Source: Pseudomonas oryzicola
GTDB lineage: Bacteria; Pseudomonadota; Gammaproteobacteria; Pseudomonadales; Pseudomonadaceae
Direction of reading: 5' to 3'
DNA length: 64,000 bases
NCBI RefSeq assembly: GCF_014269185.2
Contig: NZ_JABWRZ020000001.1
Span: forward strand, 2,629,001-2,693,000
The position numbers and the translations under genes were made by a program. Numbering within the stretch: position 1 is the stretch's first letter; each line of letters opens with the position of its first letter. This document shows positions 36,671 through 46,480 of this stretch, one piece after another. A model generated the notes under the pieces. That model was not told the origin of the DNA and searched no databases. It worked only from the letters and a program-made list of their open reading frames with translations.

Positions 36671-37504
36671 CCGTGTTGGCTTGCTGATTTGTTTGCCTGC
36701 CTGCGCTGCCACTTCCAGCGCCTGGCCGTCGCGTTGCTTGCCCTGGCGCGCCAGGCCTTCGAGCTGGGGTATCAGCATGCCCTCCGGCAAGTGTCGCCAG
36801 AACCTCCCCGGCATGTGCAGGCGCAAGGCATCGGGGTTGAGGCGGGCAGGGTTGAAGGTATGGCGGTAATAGGTGCGCCACAGCTCGGCACCCGGGTCGT
36901 CGGCGTTGCGCGCCCAGTGGCGCCAGGCCTCGGGACATTGCCGATGGTAATCGAATGCCTGGCCGTCGAAGCGTATGCCATCGCGCGGGGTGGCGATCAA
37001 CCAGCGCAAGCGCCCCAGGCGGTCGGCGAAGTGCGGACTGGCGCTCTCCAGAATGTCATGGGCCGGCTCGTGGTAAGCCACAAGGTCCAGCTGCAAGTGG
37101 GCTGCCAAGGCGTCCGGCAATGGCACGAAACGCACGAAGGCGTGCAGGTGGTGCGCCTCGCGGCTGACCTGCTTGATCCGCCGATGCAGTTCGCTGCCCA
37201 GTCGGTCCCCCGCCAGCATGGCGGTGCGGTCGCCGTGGGCCACACGCCAAAGTACCTCGTACAGCAGGTTCCAGCGTTGCTCGCCACGGTAGCGGGCGGC
37301 CTGTTCCAGCAGGTTCAGCAGGGCTGCTGGTACCTTGGCATGGAAGGGGCCGGGGCCCTCCGGGAGCGGAGTCGCTACGGCCAGCAAGTCAGCCATCGGC
37401 CCTTGCGACCAGGTAACCGCCGAGGGATCGATACCATGCCCCAACAACACACGTGCCTGGCCACGCCAGGTTGCGAACAAGTCTTCGCAGTCCAGCGCGA
37501 TCAT
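36662..37504 (-). CDS. TIGR03915-type putative DNA repair protein
   Basis: This 280-residue cytoplasmic protein begins at ATG 37504, which overlaps the stop of the upstream radical SAM gene (ATGA). It contains the pattern I associate with TIGR03915/DUF4130: an N-terminal [18 protein letters not shown], a central [12 protein letters not shown] and DFADRL-like region, and [26 protein letters not shown] near the C-terminus. The biochemical role is unknown; the family is known from fixed pairing with the radical SAM partner. A LexA-like box upstream of the operon suggests SOS control. Confidence 0.8.
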   Translation of the reverse strand: MIALDCEDLFATWRGQARVLLGHGIDPSAVTWSQGPMADLLAVATPLPEGPGPFHAKVPAALLNLLEQAARYRGEQRWNLLYEVLWRVAHGDRTAMLAGDRLGSELHRRIKQVSREAHHLHAFVRFVPLPDALAAHLQLDLVAYHEPAHDILESASPHFADRLGRLRWLIATPRDGIRFDGQAFDYHRQCPEAWRHWARNADDPGAELWRTYYRHTFNPARLNPDALRLHMPGRFWRHLPEGMLIPQLEGLARQGKQRDGQALEVAAQAGKQISKPTRSV

Positions 37505-38721
37505 CCCCACAACCCCATCTGCACCGGTGCCTGTGGCTCCCGCAGACGGGCCCGCAACAGCCCGCTGCGCAGCTCGGCCTGGGCCGGGCGGTAGTCACTG
37601 GTGACAATGAACGGTCGCGCCTTGTCCAGCACGCAACGCAGCTGGATCAGGTCGTCATAGCGAATGCGCCGCTCGCGTCGCAGTGCGACCAGGCGCTGTA
37701 CGCTACGCAGGCCGATACCCGGGATGCGCGCCAGCAGTGCCGGTTCTGCGCGGTTCACATCCAGTGGGAAGACCTCACGGTTGGCCAGCGCCCATGCCAG
37801 CTTGGGGTCGATGTCCAATGCCAGGTTATCGCCCTGGCCGAGCAGTTCCCCGGCCTGGTAGCCATAACCACGCAACAGGAAGTCGGCCTGGTACAGACGG
37901 TGTTCGCGCAGCAGCGGCGGTGCCGCCAACGGCACGCTGCCCGGGCTGTCGGGTATCGGGCTGAAGGCGGAGTAGTACACGCGCTTGAGGCCGTAGCCCT
38001 GGTACAGCGACTCGGCATTGCGCAGCAGCGTGCTGTCGTCGGTATTGTCGGCACCGACGATCACTTGGGTGCTCTGCCCGGCGGGGGTAAAGCGCGGAGC
38101 CTTGGGTTCGTTGGCCACGGCTTGCTGGCCCTGGTGGATGACGCCCATCGCCTGGCGAATGGTGTGGGCCTGCTTTTCCGGCGCCAGGCGCTTCAGGCTG
38201 GCGTCGGTGGGCAGTTCGATGTTGACACTGAGGCGGTCGGCCAGACGACCGGCTTCTTCGATCAACAGCGGGTCGGCATCGGGGATGGTCTTGAGGTGGA
38301 TGTAGCCGCGAAAGTGATGCTCCTCGCGCAACAGCCGTGCCACGCGGATCAACTGCTCCATGGTGTAGTCGGCCGAGCGGATGATGCCGGAACTCAGGAA
38401 CAGGCCGCTGATGCAATTGCGCCGGTAGAAATCCAGGGTCAGGCGGACCACTTCCTCAGGAGTGAAACGGGCGCGGGGCACGTTACTGGAGCGGCGGTTC
38501 ACGCAGTACTGGCAGTCGTACAGGCAGAAGTTGGTCAGCAGCACCTTGAGCAGCGACACGCAGCGGCCGTCGGGGGTGTAGCTGTGGCAGATGCCCATGC
38601 CGTTGGTGGCACCCAGGCCATCACCACCCCGCGAATTGCGCCTGGGTGCGCCGCTGCTGGCGCAGGAGGCGTCGTATTTGGCGGCGTCGGCGAGAATGCC
38701 GAGTTTGGCGATGAGTTGCAT
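37501..38721 (-). CDS. Putative DNA modification/repair radical SAM protein
   Basis: The 406-residue protein has a radical SAM cluster C66-x3-C70-x2-C73 ([10 protein letters not shown]) and a TIM-barrel body. A C-terminal helix-hairpin-helix follows (about 330-365; [18 protein letters not shown]), a DNA-binding module. This combination corresponds to the TIGR03916 group, proposed to act on DNA. It is the first gene of a two-gene operon with the TIGR03915-type protein. A LexA-type box (CTGTAT-N7-CAG on the minus strand) ends 16 bases upstream of the start, implying damage induction. Confidence 0.88.
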   Translation of the reverse strand: MQLIAKLGILADAAKYDASCASSGAPRRNSRGGDGLGATNGMGICHSYTPDGRCVSLLKVLLTNFCLYDCQYCVNRRSSNVPRARFTPEEVVRLTLDFYRRNCISGLFLSSGIIRSADYTMEQLIRVARLLREEHHFRGYIHLKTIPDADPLLIEEAGRLADRLSVNIELPTDASLKRLAPEKQAHTIRQAMGVIHQGQQAVANEPKAPRFTPAGQSTQVIVGADNTDDSTLLRNAESLYQGYGLKRVYYSAFSPIPDSPGSVPLAAPPLLREHRLYQADFLLRGYGYQAGELLGQGDNLALDIDPKLAWALANREVFPLDVNRAEPALLARIPGIGLRSVQRLVALRRERRIRYDDLIQLRCVLDKARPFIVTSDYRPAQAELRSGLLRARLREPQAPVQMGLWG

Positions 38722-38737
38722 GAGGTTACACCGTGTA

Positions 38738-38753
38738 CTGAGTATTCATACAG
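38738..38753 (-). promoter_or_regulatory. Putative LexA (SOS) box
   Basis: On the minus strand the 16-mer CTGTATGAATACTCAG fits CTG-N10-CAG and matches the left half of the LexA consensus (CTGTAT) exactly. It lies 16 bases upstream of the radical SAM start, a position where repressor binding would block transcription. The right half deviates at two positions. Confidence 0.6.
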
Positions 38754-38898
38754 TATTTTGAGAATGCACCGATTGCAAGCTTGCGTGACGAATGCCTCGC
38801 GCGGGCTTGGCCCGCCATGCCCGAGCGAATCCCTCAGCTACGCTTATCGCTGGACTTTACGGACAGCTCAGGGCGCGGTCTGCCCTGTGGGAGAGGAT

Positions 38899-40476
38899 AT
38901 GATCATCACCATCAGGCCACGAATGGCGCTTGCAGGGCTTGCACTGGCCTTGGGCATGCTCCATGCCCAGGCGGCAGAGACAGATAAGGTCGACGTACTA
39001 TTGGTGGGCGGCGGCATCATGAGCTCGACATTGGCGGTATGGCTCAACGAGCTCGAGCCGGGCTGGTCGATGGAGATGGTCGAACGCCTGGACAAGGTCG
39101 CCGAAGAAAGCTCCAACGGCTGGAACAACGCCGGCACCGGCCATTCCGCGCTGGCCGAGCTGAACTACACCCCGGAGAAGGACGGCAAGATCGATATCGG
39201 CAAGGCCGTGGAGATCAACGAGGCGTTCCAGGTCACCCGCCAGTTCCTCGCCTGGCAGGTGAAGCAGGGGGTGCTGAAGAACCCGCGCTCCTTCATCAAC
39301 ACTACCCCGCACATGAGTTTCGTGTGGGGTGACGACAACATTCGCTTCCTGAAGAAACGCTACGAGGCGCTGCAAGCCAGTCCGCTGTTCAAGCCCATGC
39401 AGTACTCCGAAGACCCTGAACAGATCCGCAAGTGGGTGCCGTTGATGATGGAGGGGCGCGACCCCAGGCAGAAACTGGCCGCGACCTGGACGCCGATCGG
39501 CACTGATGTCAATTTCGGCGAGATCACCCGTCAGTATGTGGGTTACCTGCAGAGTCGGCCGAACTTCGACCTCAAGCTGTCGACCGAGGTCCAGGCCATC
39601 ACCCGCAATGACGATGGCTCCTGGCACGTCGAGTACACCAACCTCAAGGATGGCAACACAGCGGCCACCGATGCCAGGTTCCTGTTCATCGGCGCTGGCG
39701 GCGCGGCGCTGCCGCTGCTGCAGAAGTCCGGCATCGAAGAGGCCAGGGACTATGCTGGCTTCCCGGTCGGTGGTTCGTTCCTGGTCACCGACAACCCGGC
39801 CATTGCCCAGCGTCACATGGCCAAGGCCTACGGCATCGCCGCTACTGGCGCACCGCCGATGTCGGTGCCACACCTGGACACCCGCGTGCTCGATGGCAAG
39901 CGCATGATCCTGTTCGGGCCGTTTGCCACCTTCTCGACCAAGTTTCTCAAGCAAGGCTCGCTGCTCGACCTGCTCGCCAGTACCAATGTGCACAACGCCT
40001 GGCCGATGGTGCGGGTCGGGGTACGCGAGTTCGACCTGGTGCAGTACCTGATCGGTCAGGTACTGCAATCCGACGATGATCGTTTCGAAGCGCTGCGGAC
40101 CTACTTCCCCGAGGCGAAACAGGCGGACTGGCGGCTATGGCAGGCAGGCCAGCGGGTGCAGATCATCAAGAAGGACGAGGCACTGGGCGGCGTGCTCAAG
40201 CTCGGCACCGAGGTGGTGGCGTCCAGGGATGGCAGCATCGCCGGGTTGCTGGGGGCCTCGCCTGGCGCCTCGACCGCGCCACCGATCATGCTTGACGTGC
40301 TGAACAGGGTATTCAAGGACAAAATGGCTTCTCCAGAATGGCAGGCGAAGATCAGGCAGATCATCCCATCCTACGGCATTCGCCTGAATGACCACCCGGA
40401 CCAGGTGCAGAAGGAATGGGCCTACACCAACGAGGTGCTGCAGCTCGATCCTCCTGCGAGCGCCGCTGTGCCCTAG
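38899..40476 (+). CDS. mqo: Malate:quinone oxidoreductase with signal-like N-terminus
   Basis: This 525-residue FAD enzyme has the family motifs [16 protein letters not shown] (FAD), [22 protein letters not shown] and [18 protein letters not shown]. It oxidises malate to oxaloacetate and reduces quinone at the membrane. Unusually, a hydrophobic signal-like segment precedes the FAD motif ([17 protein letters not shown], about 9-25), so the protein may be exported or anchored. The start at 38899 is preceded by GGAG with a five-base spacer. Its stop overlaps the converging ArnT-like gene by four bases. P. putida carries several mqo copies, as I recall. Confidence 0.9.
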   Translation: MIITIRPRMALAGLALALGMLHAQAAETDKVDVLLVGGGIMSSTLAVWLNELEPGWSMEMVERLDKVAEESSNGWNNAGTGHSALAELNYTPEKDGKIDIGKAVEINEAFQVTRQFLAWQVKQGVLKNPRSFINTTPHMSFVWGDDNIRFLKKRYEALQASPLFKPMQYSEDPEQIRKWVPLMMEGRDPRQKLAATWTPIGTDVNFGEITRQYVGYLQSRPNFDLKLSTEVQAITRNDDGSWHVEYTNLKDGNTAATDARFLFIGAGGAALPLLQKSGIEEARDYAGFPVGGSFLVTDNPAIAQRHMAKAYGIAATGAPPMSVPHLDTRVLDGKRMILFGPFATFSTKFLKQGSLLDLLASTNVHNAWPMVRVGVREFDLVQYLIGQVLQSDDDRFEALRTYFPEAKQADWRLWQAGQRVQIIKKDEALGGVLKLGTEVVASRDGSIAGLLGASPGASTAPPIMLDVLNRVFKDKMASPEWQAKIRQIIPSYGIRLNDHPDQVQKEWAYTNEVLQLDPPASAAVP

Positions 40477-42029
40477 GGTAGCGGCGGCCTGTGCAACGCG
40501 GGCAGGCTATCGGCAGGGCTCGCCCAGGCGAAGTGATAGACATGGCTGGGTGCTACCGATTGGCACTCGCCGTTGTCGGCATCGGCGCCGACCACATACC
40601 ACTCGGCGCGCGAGGTTTCGCCGAGCCTGCGCGCCTTGTCGGCACTGAAGCAACGGCCCAGTGTCGTGGCCGGGATCAAGGCGTAGGCCGTGGGGTGATG
40701 GCGCAGCCAGTAAGCGGCCGCATCTATCCTGGATTGTCCGCTGAATCCGAAATGCACGATAGGTTGCCGGGCAAACAGCCAGTGCCCCTCGCGCCAGTCA
40801 ACCAGCACCAGTTCGGCGCCACTGGTGACGCGCGCGGCTTCGCTCATCAAGGTGTCATGTGGGTTGCGGCCTTCTTGCAATGGCTCGACCCAGCCGCGCG
40901 CGAACCATAGCGCGAACCATGCCAGGGCCACGGCGGTGAACCCCTTGCGCCAGGCCGGCCGGCGCTGTAGCCAGCGTTTGAGCAGCCAGGGCAGCAGCGG
41001 CGCGATGGCCAGCACCAGGCCCGGCAGTGCCGGGAAGATATACAGCTTGCGCTTGCCGCTGCTGAGGCTGAAGAACAACAGCACCAGCGCCACCCAGCCG
41101 AGCAGCAACAGCAAGCGCCCGTCGCGCTTTTGCAACTGCCGATGCCAGGCCGGCACCAGCCAGGGCAAGGCCAGCACCAGCGGCAGCCAGTACTTGGGGA
41201 TGACCTTGACGAAGAAGTACCAGAACGGCTCACGGTGATCCCAGGCATTGGCATAGCGGCTGGCGGTCTGGCGCAGCAGGATTTCCTTCAGATAGGCCAG
41301 TTCCGCCGCGCCGCCTCCCTGGGCAATCGACACCAGCAGCGGCAACAGCCAGATCGCGCAACCGGCCAGCAGCCATAGCAGGCCCGCGCTCCAGCGCCAA
41401 GCCTGGCCGGGCATCGCCACCACGCCGTGCCAGCGCTGGCGCACCGCCCAGGCATAGGGCAGTAATACCAGTGCCGGGACAAAGCCCACGCCCTTGCTGA
41501 TGATACCCAGGCCCATGGCCGCGCAAGCCAGGTAGAACCACCCCCAGGCCGGCCCCAGCAGCAGGTGGCGCAGCAGGCCGTAGAGGCCCAGCGCCACCCA
41601 CAGGCACAGAAAGCTGTCGATCTGCCCGGTGCGCAGGATGCTGTAGCTTTGGTAGGTCGCCAGGAACAGCAGCGCGGCAATCACGCCGACACGCCGGTTC
41701 CACAGGCGTCGCCCCAGGTCGTGCAGCACCCAGGTGATGGTCGCTGCCGAAAACAGTCCGGGCAGGTAGAGGGCGATGCTGGGTGAGCCGCTCAGGTTGC
41801 TGAACAGGGCAACGGTCCACATGAACAGCGGTGGCTTGTCACCATAGATTTCTGCCGCCCGGTGCGGGATGAACCAGTGACCGCTCTGCAGCATTTCCAG
41901 GGCCACGCCGAGAAAGCGCTCCTCATCCACATTCATCGGCTGACGCCAGCCGATACCGGCACCCACCAGCACCAGCGCCAGGACCATCAGGGCCAGGCGT
42001 TCGGCCATGAGCGTGTTGAACCTTGGCAC
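40473..42029 (-). CDS. ArnT-like lipid A glycosyltransferase (GT39/83 fold)
   Basis: This 518-residue inner-membrane protein has about 12 helices. It has the periplasmic loop typical of ArnT/PMT enzymes after TM1 ([24 protein letters not shown], catalytic-type Asp-Glu) and KPPLFMW. A soluble C-terminal domain follows. Such enzymes move a sugar from a polyprenyl phosphate donor to lipid A or core. In this operon the available nucleotide sugar appears to be UDP-galacturonate, not UDP-4-amino-arabinose, because no arnA, arnB or arnD genes are present. Last gene of the five-gene set. Confidence 0.85.
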   Translation of the reverse strand: MPRFNTLMAERLALMVLALVLVGAGIGWRQPMNVDEERFLGVALEMLQSGHWFIPHRAAEIYGDKPPLFMWTVALFSNLSGSPSIALYLPGLFSAATITWVLHDLGRRLWNRRVGVIAALLFLATYQSYSILRTGQIDSFLCLWVALGLYGLLRHLLLGPAWGWFYLACAAMGLGIISKGVGFVPALVLLPYAWAVRQRWHGVVAMPGQAWRWSAGLLWLLAGCAIWLLPLLVSIAQGGGAAELAYLKEILLRQTASRYANAWDHREPFWYFFVKVIPKYWLPLVLALPWLVPAWHRQLQKRDGRLLLLLGWVALVLLFFSLSSGKRKLYIFPALPGLVLAIAPLLPWLLKRWLQRRPAWRKGFTAVALAWFALWFARGWVEPLQEGRNPHDTLMSEAARVTSGAELVLVDWREGHWLFARQPIVHFGFSGQSRIDAAAYWLRHHPTAYALIPATTLGRCFSADKARRLGETSRAEWYVVGADADNGECQSVAPSHVYHFAWASPADSLPALHRPPLP

Positions 42030-42032
42030 GGG

Positions 42033-42305
42033 CTATTCCTTCTGTTGCGGGTGGCGGGCGATCAGCTGCAGGTTGCGCAGATAGACCAGGAAACCGAAGC
42101 TCTGGCCAATGATGAACACCGGGTCCTGGCGATAGATGGCATAGGCCAGCAGCAGCGCGCTACCGAGCATGCTCAGGTACCAGAAACCCACCGGGATGAG
42201 GCTGCGGCGCTTGAACTCGCTGTACAGCCACTGCAGCACGAAGCGCCCGGTGAACACGGCCTGGCCGGCGAGGCCGACGATCAGCCACAGGCTTTCGCGG
42301 GTCAT
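42033..42305 (-). CDS. LABN-domain small membrane protein
   Basis: This 90-residue protein with three predicted helices matches the lipid A biosynthesis N-terminal domain: GQAVFTGRFVLQWLYSEFKRRSLIPVGFWYLSM, then GQSFGFLVYLRNLQLI. Stand-alone LABN proteins usually sit between a GT2 polyprenyl-phosphate glycosyltransferase and an ArnT-like enzyme, as here. They may help flip the lipid-linked sugar, by analogy with ArnE/ArnF (inference). Its start overlaps the GT2 stop by four bases (ATGA, 42302-42305), and it lies three bases before the ArnT-like gene. Confidence 0.85.
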   Translation of the reverse strand: MTRESLWLIVGLAGQAVFTGRFVLQWLYSEFKRRSLIPVGFWYLSMLGSALLLAYAIYRQDPVFIIGQSFGFLVYLRNLQLIARHPQQKE

Positions 42306-43045
42306 CCTTCAAGCTCCTGCGGGCGCGTGTCCAGGCGGGTACGGCGGATCAGCCACCAGACCCCGAACAGGTCGAGAATGCCAACCAGGGCGCGATCCAG
42401 GTTGCCGTACTTGGACTCTCCGGCCTGACGTGGCCGGTGGTTGACCGGGTGGACCAGCATGCAGCCGTTGTGGCGCAGGATCAGCGCCGGAATGAACCGG
42501 TGCATATGGTCGAAGTAGGGAAGGCGCAGGAAGGCCGCGCGCTCGACCAGTTTCAGCCCGCAGCCGGTGTCGGGCGTGGCGTCCCCGAGCAGGCGCCTGC
42601 GCAGGCCGTTGGCCAAGCGCGAGGCCCAGCGTTTGCTGGCGCTGTCGCGACGCTTGACCCGGTGCCCGGCCACCAGTTTGAGGCTGCCGGCCAGGTGCTG
42701 GTTGGCACGTACCAGGGCCAGCATGCCGGGGATGTCCGCCGGGTCGTTCTGCCCGTCGCCGTCAAGGGTGGCCAGCCACTGGCCGCGCGCCGCTTCGGCG
42801 GCGTGCCACAGTGCCGTGCTCTGGCCCAGCGAGTGCTCGTGGCGGAGGATGCGCAACTGCGCGTAGCCCTGGTTTTTCAAGTGTTGCAGGACGCTCAGGG
42901 TATGGTCGCGGCTGCCGTCATCGACCACCAGCACTTCGTAGTCTTGCGTCGCCAGTGCCGTGCGGATTTCCTGCAGCAGTGCCGGCAGGTTGTCGGCCTC
43001 GTTCCTGGCGGGAATCAGTACCGATAGCTCAAGTGGGGCTGTCAT
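42302..43045 (-). CDS. Glycosyltransferase family 2, polyprenyl-phosphate sugar synthase type
   Basis: The 247-residue GT-A enzyme shows SVLIPARNEADNLP, VVDDGSRDHT and LDGDGQNDP (metal-binding DxD-type) in order, with GLKLVERAAF later. It lacks the two C-terminal membrane helices of ArnC and is closer to dolichol-phosphate-mannose synthase-like members. ATG 43045 is chosen for the conserved start; a long upstream extension would overlap the epimerase gene. It should load a uronic acid or similar sugar onto undecaprenyl phosphate for the ArnT-like enzyme. Confidence 0.85.
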   Translation of the reverse strand: MTAPLELSVLIPARNEADNLPALLQEIRTALATQDYEVLVVDDGSRDHTLSVLQHLKNQGYAQLRILRHEHSLGQSTALWHAAEAARGQWLATLDGDGQNDPADIPGMLALVRANQHLAGSLKLVAGHRVKRRDSASKRWASRLANGLRRRLLGDATPDTGCGLKLVERAAFLRLPYFDHMHRFIPALILRHNGCMLVHPVNHRPRQAGESKYGNLDRALVGILDLFGVWWLIRRTRLDTRPQELEG

Positions 43046-43079
43046 GGGGCGCTTGTGATCCTGTTGTGAGGGGGGCGGT

Positions 43080-44054
43080 TCAGACCCGGTAGTAATCCCG
43101 GTACCAACCGACGAAGGCGTTGACGCCATGCTCCAGTGATGTACCTGGGGTGTAGTCGATCCAGCGCGCCAGGGCGTCGACATCGGCCCAGGTTTGCAGT
43201 ACGTCGCCGGGTTGCAGCGGCAGGTAGTCACGCTGGGCCTTGGTGCCCAAGGCATGCTCCAGGCATTCGATGAACTGCAGCAGCCTTACCGGCTGGCCGC
43301 GGCCGATATTGAACAACTGGCAGGGCGGTTGCCCCTCGGCTGGCTGTGGCGGCCTCAGGCGCAAGCGCACGATGCTTTCGACGATGTCGTCGATATAGGT
43401 AAAGTCGCGGGCCATCAGGCCGTTGTTGTAGACCGCGATCGGCCGGCCCTCGAGGATGGCTCGGGTGAACGCGAACAAGGCCATGTCGGGGCGGCCCCAG
43501 GGGCCGTAGACAGTGAAGAAACGCAGCCCGGAGGTCGGCAACTGGTACAGGTGGGCATAGCTGTGCGCCATCAGTTCGTTGGCACGTTTGCTGGCGGCGT
43601 ACAGCGACAGTGGTTGCTCGACCGGGTCGTCGACGCTGAACGGCAGCTTGGCGTTGGCACCGTACACCGAACTGCTTGAGGCATAGATGAAGTGGCGTGG
43701 TGGCTGCTGGCGGCAGGCCTCGAGCATATTGAGAAAGCCAACCAGGTTGGCCTGGCCATAGGCACCCGGGTTGTCCAGCGAATAACGCACCCCGGCCTGC
43801 GCCGCCAGATGGATCACTTCACTGAACGGTTGCCCGGCAAACAATTGCTGCAGTTCCGCCGGCTGGGTAATGTCGAGGGTATGGAAGCGGAAGTTGGCGA
43901 AGTCGAACAGCTGTTGCAAGCGTGCCAGCTTCAACTTGACGCTGTAGTAGGCATTGAGGGTATCGATGCCGACCACCTCGATGCCCGCCTCGCACAGGCG
44001 CCGGGCAACGTGGTAGCCGATGAACCCGGCCACACCGGTAATCAGTACAGGCAT
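43080..44054 (-). CDS. UDP-glucuronate 4-epimerase (SDR family)
   Basis: This 324-residue extended SDR protein has the NAD motif GVAGFIGYHVA (about 6-16), the catalytic Ser region YASSSSVYGAN, and YAASKRANE with catalytic Tyr and Lys. The KLPFSVDDPVEQPLSLYAASK stretch is typical of UDP-glucuronate 4-epimerases. It converts UDP-glucuronate from Ugd to UDP-galacturonate. ATG 44054 gives a compact start; it overlaps the ugd end by 13 bases, so the two are coupled. Confidence 0.88.
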   Translation of the reverse strand: MPVLITGVAGFIGYHVARRLCEAGIEVVGIDTLNAYYSVKLKLARLQQLFDFANFRFHTLDITQPAELQQLFAGQPFSEVIHLAAQAGVRYSLDNPGAYGQANLVGFLNMLEACRQQPPRHFIYASSSSVYGANAKLPFSVDDPVEQPLSLYAASKRANELMAHSYAHLYQLPTSGLRFFTVYGPWGRPDMALFAFTRAILEGRPIAVYNNGLMARDFTYIDDIVESIVRLRLRPPQPAEGQPPCQLFNIGRGQPVRLLQFIECLEHALGTKAQRDYLPLQPGDVLQTWADVDALARWIDYTPGTSLEHGVNAFVGWYRDYYRV

Positions 44055-45379
44055 GCGGGTTGCGCCTGGCCACGGCCGATGCCGTAGTAAGTCAGGCCGG
44101 CAGCGGCCATGTGCTCTGGTTCGAACAGGTTGCGCCCGTCGAATACCACGCGGTCGGCCAGTTGCTGAAGCACCTTGTCCAGGTCGAGCACACGGTAATC
44201 CTGCCATTCGGTGACAATCACCAAGGCATCGGCGCCGCGTAGCGCATCCTCCTTGCAGGGCACCAGGCGCAGGTCGCAACGTGCGCCATAGTGCCGCTGG
44301 ATCTCGTCCATGGCCTGCGGGTCATGGGCCTGTACCCGCGCACCGGCGGCCCACAGCGCTTCCAGCAACACCCGGCTGGAGGCTTCACGAATGTCGTTGG
44401 TGTTGGGCTTGAACGACAGCCCCCACAAGGCGAAGACCTTGCCTCGCAAGCCACCTGGGTAGTGGCGCTGGATCTTGCTGAACAGCCGGCCCTTTTGCCG
44501 CTCGTTGACCGACTCCACCGCGCGCAGCAGCTGCGGCTCGAAGCCTTCGGCCTCGGCGCTGCGGCGCAGGGCCTGCAGATCCTTGGGGAAACATGAGCCA
44601 CCGAAGCCGCAGCCGGCATAGATGAAGTCGTAGCCGATACGTGGGTCCGAACCTATGCCGCGGCGCACCATCTCGATGTCGGCGCCCAGGTGCTCGGCGA
44701 GGTTGGCGATTTCGTTGATGAACGAGATCTTGGTTGCCAGCATGCAGTTGGCCGCGTACTTGGTCAGCTCGGCGCTGCGCGCGTCCATTACCATGAGCTT
44801 CTCGCGGTTGCGGCTGAACGGCAGGTACAGCTCGCGCAGCAGTTCCACCTCGGCAGGTTCCGCGCCACCGATGATGATGCGTTCCGGGCGCATGCAATCG
44901 TCTACGGCCGAGCCCTCCTTGAGGAACTCGGGGTTGCTGATGACCTGGAAGCGATGGGTGTCGGCCACGGCCTGGGCGATGTGCGCCTTGATGCGGTGTA
45001 CCGTGCCGACCGGGACGGTGGATTTGTTGACGATTACCTTGGGCCCGTCGGCGTGCTGGAGGATGCTGTCGACCACTGCAAACACGTGCTTGAGGTCGGC
45101 GCTGCCATCGGCCTGTGGCGGGGTACCGACTGCGATGAACTGCAATCTGGCGTAGTTGGCCGCTTCGCTGGCGTCGGTGGTGAAGCGCAACCGACCACAG
45201 GCCAGGTTGTTCGCCAACAAGGGCGCCAGGCCGGGCTCGAAGATCGGGCAGTGGCCTTCATTGAGGGTGGCGACCCGTGCGGCGTCGACATCCATGCACA
45301 ACACCGAATGCCCCACCTGGGCCAGGCACACTGCCTGGGTGAGGCCAACATAACCGGTACCGAAAACCGTGACCTTCAT
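44042..45379 (-). CDS. ugd: UDP-glucose 6-dehydrogenase
   Basis: The 445-residue enzyme has the NAD motif GTGYVGL (7-13), the catalytic Cys C263 in GFGGSCFPKD, and the C-terminal UDP-binding domain (LWGLSFKPNTNDIREA). It oxidises UDP-glucose to UDP-glucuronate. As the first gene of the five-gene set it feeds the overlapping 4-epimerase. The 48-bp gap to the upstream lysR stop contains an A-tract and a PhoP-box-like direct repeat. Confidence 0.94.
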   Translation of the reverse strand: MKVTVFGTGYVGLTQAVCLAQVGHSVLCMDVDAARVATLNEGHCPIFEPGLAPLLANNLACGRLRFTTDASEAANYARLQFIAVGTPPQADGSADLKHVFAVVDSILQHADGPKVIVNKSTVPVGTVHRIKAHIAQAVADTHRFQVISNPEFLKEGSAVDDCMRPERIIIGGAEPAEVELLRELYLPFSRNREKLMVMDARSAELTKYAANCMLATKISFINEIANLAEHLGADIEMVRRGIGSDPRIGYDFIYAGCGFGGSCFPKDLQALRRSAEAEGFEPQLLRAVESVNERQKGRLFSKIQRHYPGGLRGKVFALWGLSFKPNTNDIREASSRVLLEALWAAGARVQAHDPQAMDEIQRHYGARCDLRLVPCKEDALRGADALVIVTEWQDYRVLDLDKVLQQLADRVVFDGRNLFEPEHMAAAGLTYYGIGRGQAQPACLY

Positions 45380-45424
45380 TTGACAGCTCCTTGGCGAGAA
45401 AGCTGAAAAAAAATGTCACATTGT

Positions 45425-45441
45425 TGTTTAGGAATTGTTAC
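45425..45441 (+). promoter_or_regulatory. PhoP-box-like direct repeat upstream of ugd
   Basis: TGTTTA-GGAAT-TGTTAC matches the enterobacterial PhoP box (T/G)GTTTA-N5-(T/G)GTTTA in all but the last position. It lies 46 bases upstream of the ugd start and overlaps the 3' end of the lysR gene. Its orientation is opposite to ugd. This may be coincidence. Confidence 0.3.
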
Positions 45442-46381
45442 CCGTACTGACTGCCGATTGCTGGGCGACCGTCCATAGCTGTTGGCGGAACCACCGCCGC
45501 AGGGGATCGGCATGCGTGCGTTCGTGCCAGATCTGCATCACCTCGATTACCGGCAGGGCCAGCGGCAGTGGGTAGATGACCAGGTCGTCATCGCGTGCGC
45601 TGGCTTCGACGGCCAGTGAGCGCAGGCAGGTCAGCAGCAAGTCGGTGCCACGCAGCAAACGCGCGGGTGCGATGAAACTGGACAAGCCAGCTACCACCCG
45701 CCGTTGCTTGCCTTGGCTGCGCAGGGCGCGATCGACCAGGCCGTCGAGGTCGCCGGTAAGGGTGGTGAGCAAATGGTCGCTGGCGAGGAAGGTGTCGAGG
45801 TCCAGGCCCTGGTCCAGGCCTGGATGGCTGCGTGACGCCAACACGACCAGCGATTCGCTGAGCAGGCGCTGCTGGTGGAAGGTGTCCGGCAGGTCGGTAT
45901 AGAACCCGGCAACGGCCAGGTCGCAAGTGCCTTTCTCCAGCGCTTCGCGGGGGAGCTGGCCACGGGTGTTGTGGGTGACCAGGGTCAGGTTTGGCGCCTG
46001 GCTGCGCAGGACCGGCAGCAGCCTGGGTAACAGGGTCTGTTCGACGTAATCGGTGCTGTACAGGTGCAGCCGGGCAGGGCGGGCGAGAAAGTCCTGGCCT
46101 TCGCAGCGTTCATAAAAGCCTTCCAGGCTCACTACCAGGCGTTCCACCTGGGGCGCCAGTTCGTGAGCACGCGGCGTGGGGGTCAGGCCGCGGGGTGCGC
46201 GCACGAACAAGGGGTCGCCGAACTGATGGCGCAGCTTGTTGAGCTTGTGGCTGAGCGCAGGCTGGCTCAGCGCCATGCGCTGGGCGGCGAGGGTGGCGTT
46301 GCGTTCCTGATACAGCACATGGAACAGGTACAGCAGGTTGAAGTCTTTGCTGGCGATATTCATTTTCTGGATCACGGGCAT
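45428..46381 (-). CDS. LysR-family transcriptional regulator
   Basis: The 317-residue protein has an N-terminal winged HTH (about 10-70; FHVLYQERNATLAAQRMALSQPALSHKLNKLRHQFGDPLFVR) and a PBP-like effector domain. The start at 46381 or the ATG six codons later (MNIASKDFNLL) are both possible. It is divergent from a DJ-1/PfpI gene, the usual target arrangement for LysR proteins. A small inverted repeat with T-N11-A spacing lies eight bases upstream of its start. Confidence 0.92.
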   Translation of the reverse strand: MPVIQKMNIASKDFNLLYLFHVLYQERNATLAAQRMALSQPALSHKLNKLRHQFGDPLFVRAPRGLTPTPRAHELAPQVERLVVSLEGFYERCEGQDFLARPARLHLYSTDYVEQTLLPRLLPVLRSQAPNLTLVTHNTRGQLPREALEKGTCDLAVAGFYTDLPDTFHQQRLLSESLVVLASRSHPGLDQGLDLDTFLASDHLLTTLTGDLDGLVDRALRSQGKQRRVVAGLSSFIAPARLLRGTDLLLTCLRSLAVEASARDDDLVIYPLPLALPVIEVMQIWHERTHADPLRRWFRQQLWTVAQQSAVSTGNNS

Positions 46382-46388
46382 GCAAGCT

Positions 46389-46402
46389 TTCGAATTATCG
46401 AA
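46389..46402. promoter_or_regulatory. Candidate LysR operator
   Basis: TTCGA-ATTA-TCGAA is a perfect 5-bp inverted repeat and contains a T-N11-A core. It sits in the 99-bp gap between lysR and the divergent DJ-1 gene. Confidence 0.4.
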
Positions 46403-46480
46403 TCATAGCTGGGCCACTAGTATGAGCGCATCGGGCCGCCCTGTACGGATGGCCCATGGGTTGATCGAGGAGATTGCTGA

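Noticed and set aside
37453..38898. N-terminal extension of the mqo frame
   Set aside because: It is antisense to the repair operon; mqo has its own start with ribosome site at 38899.
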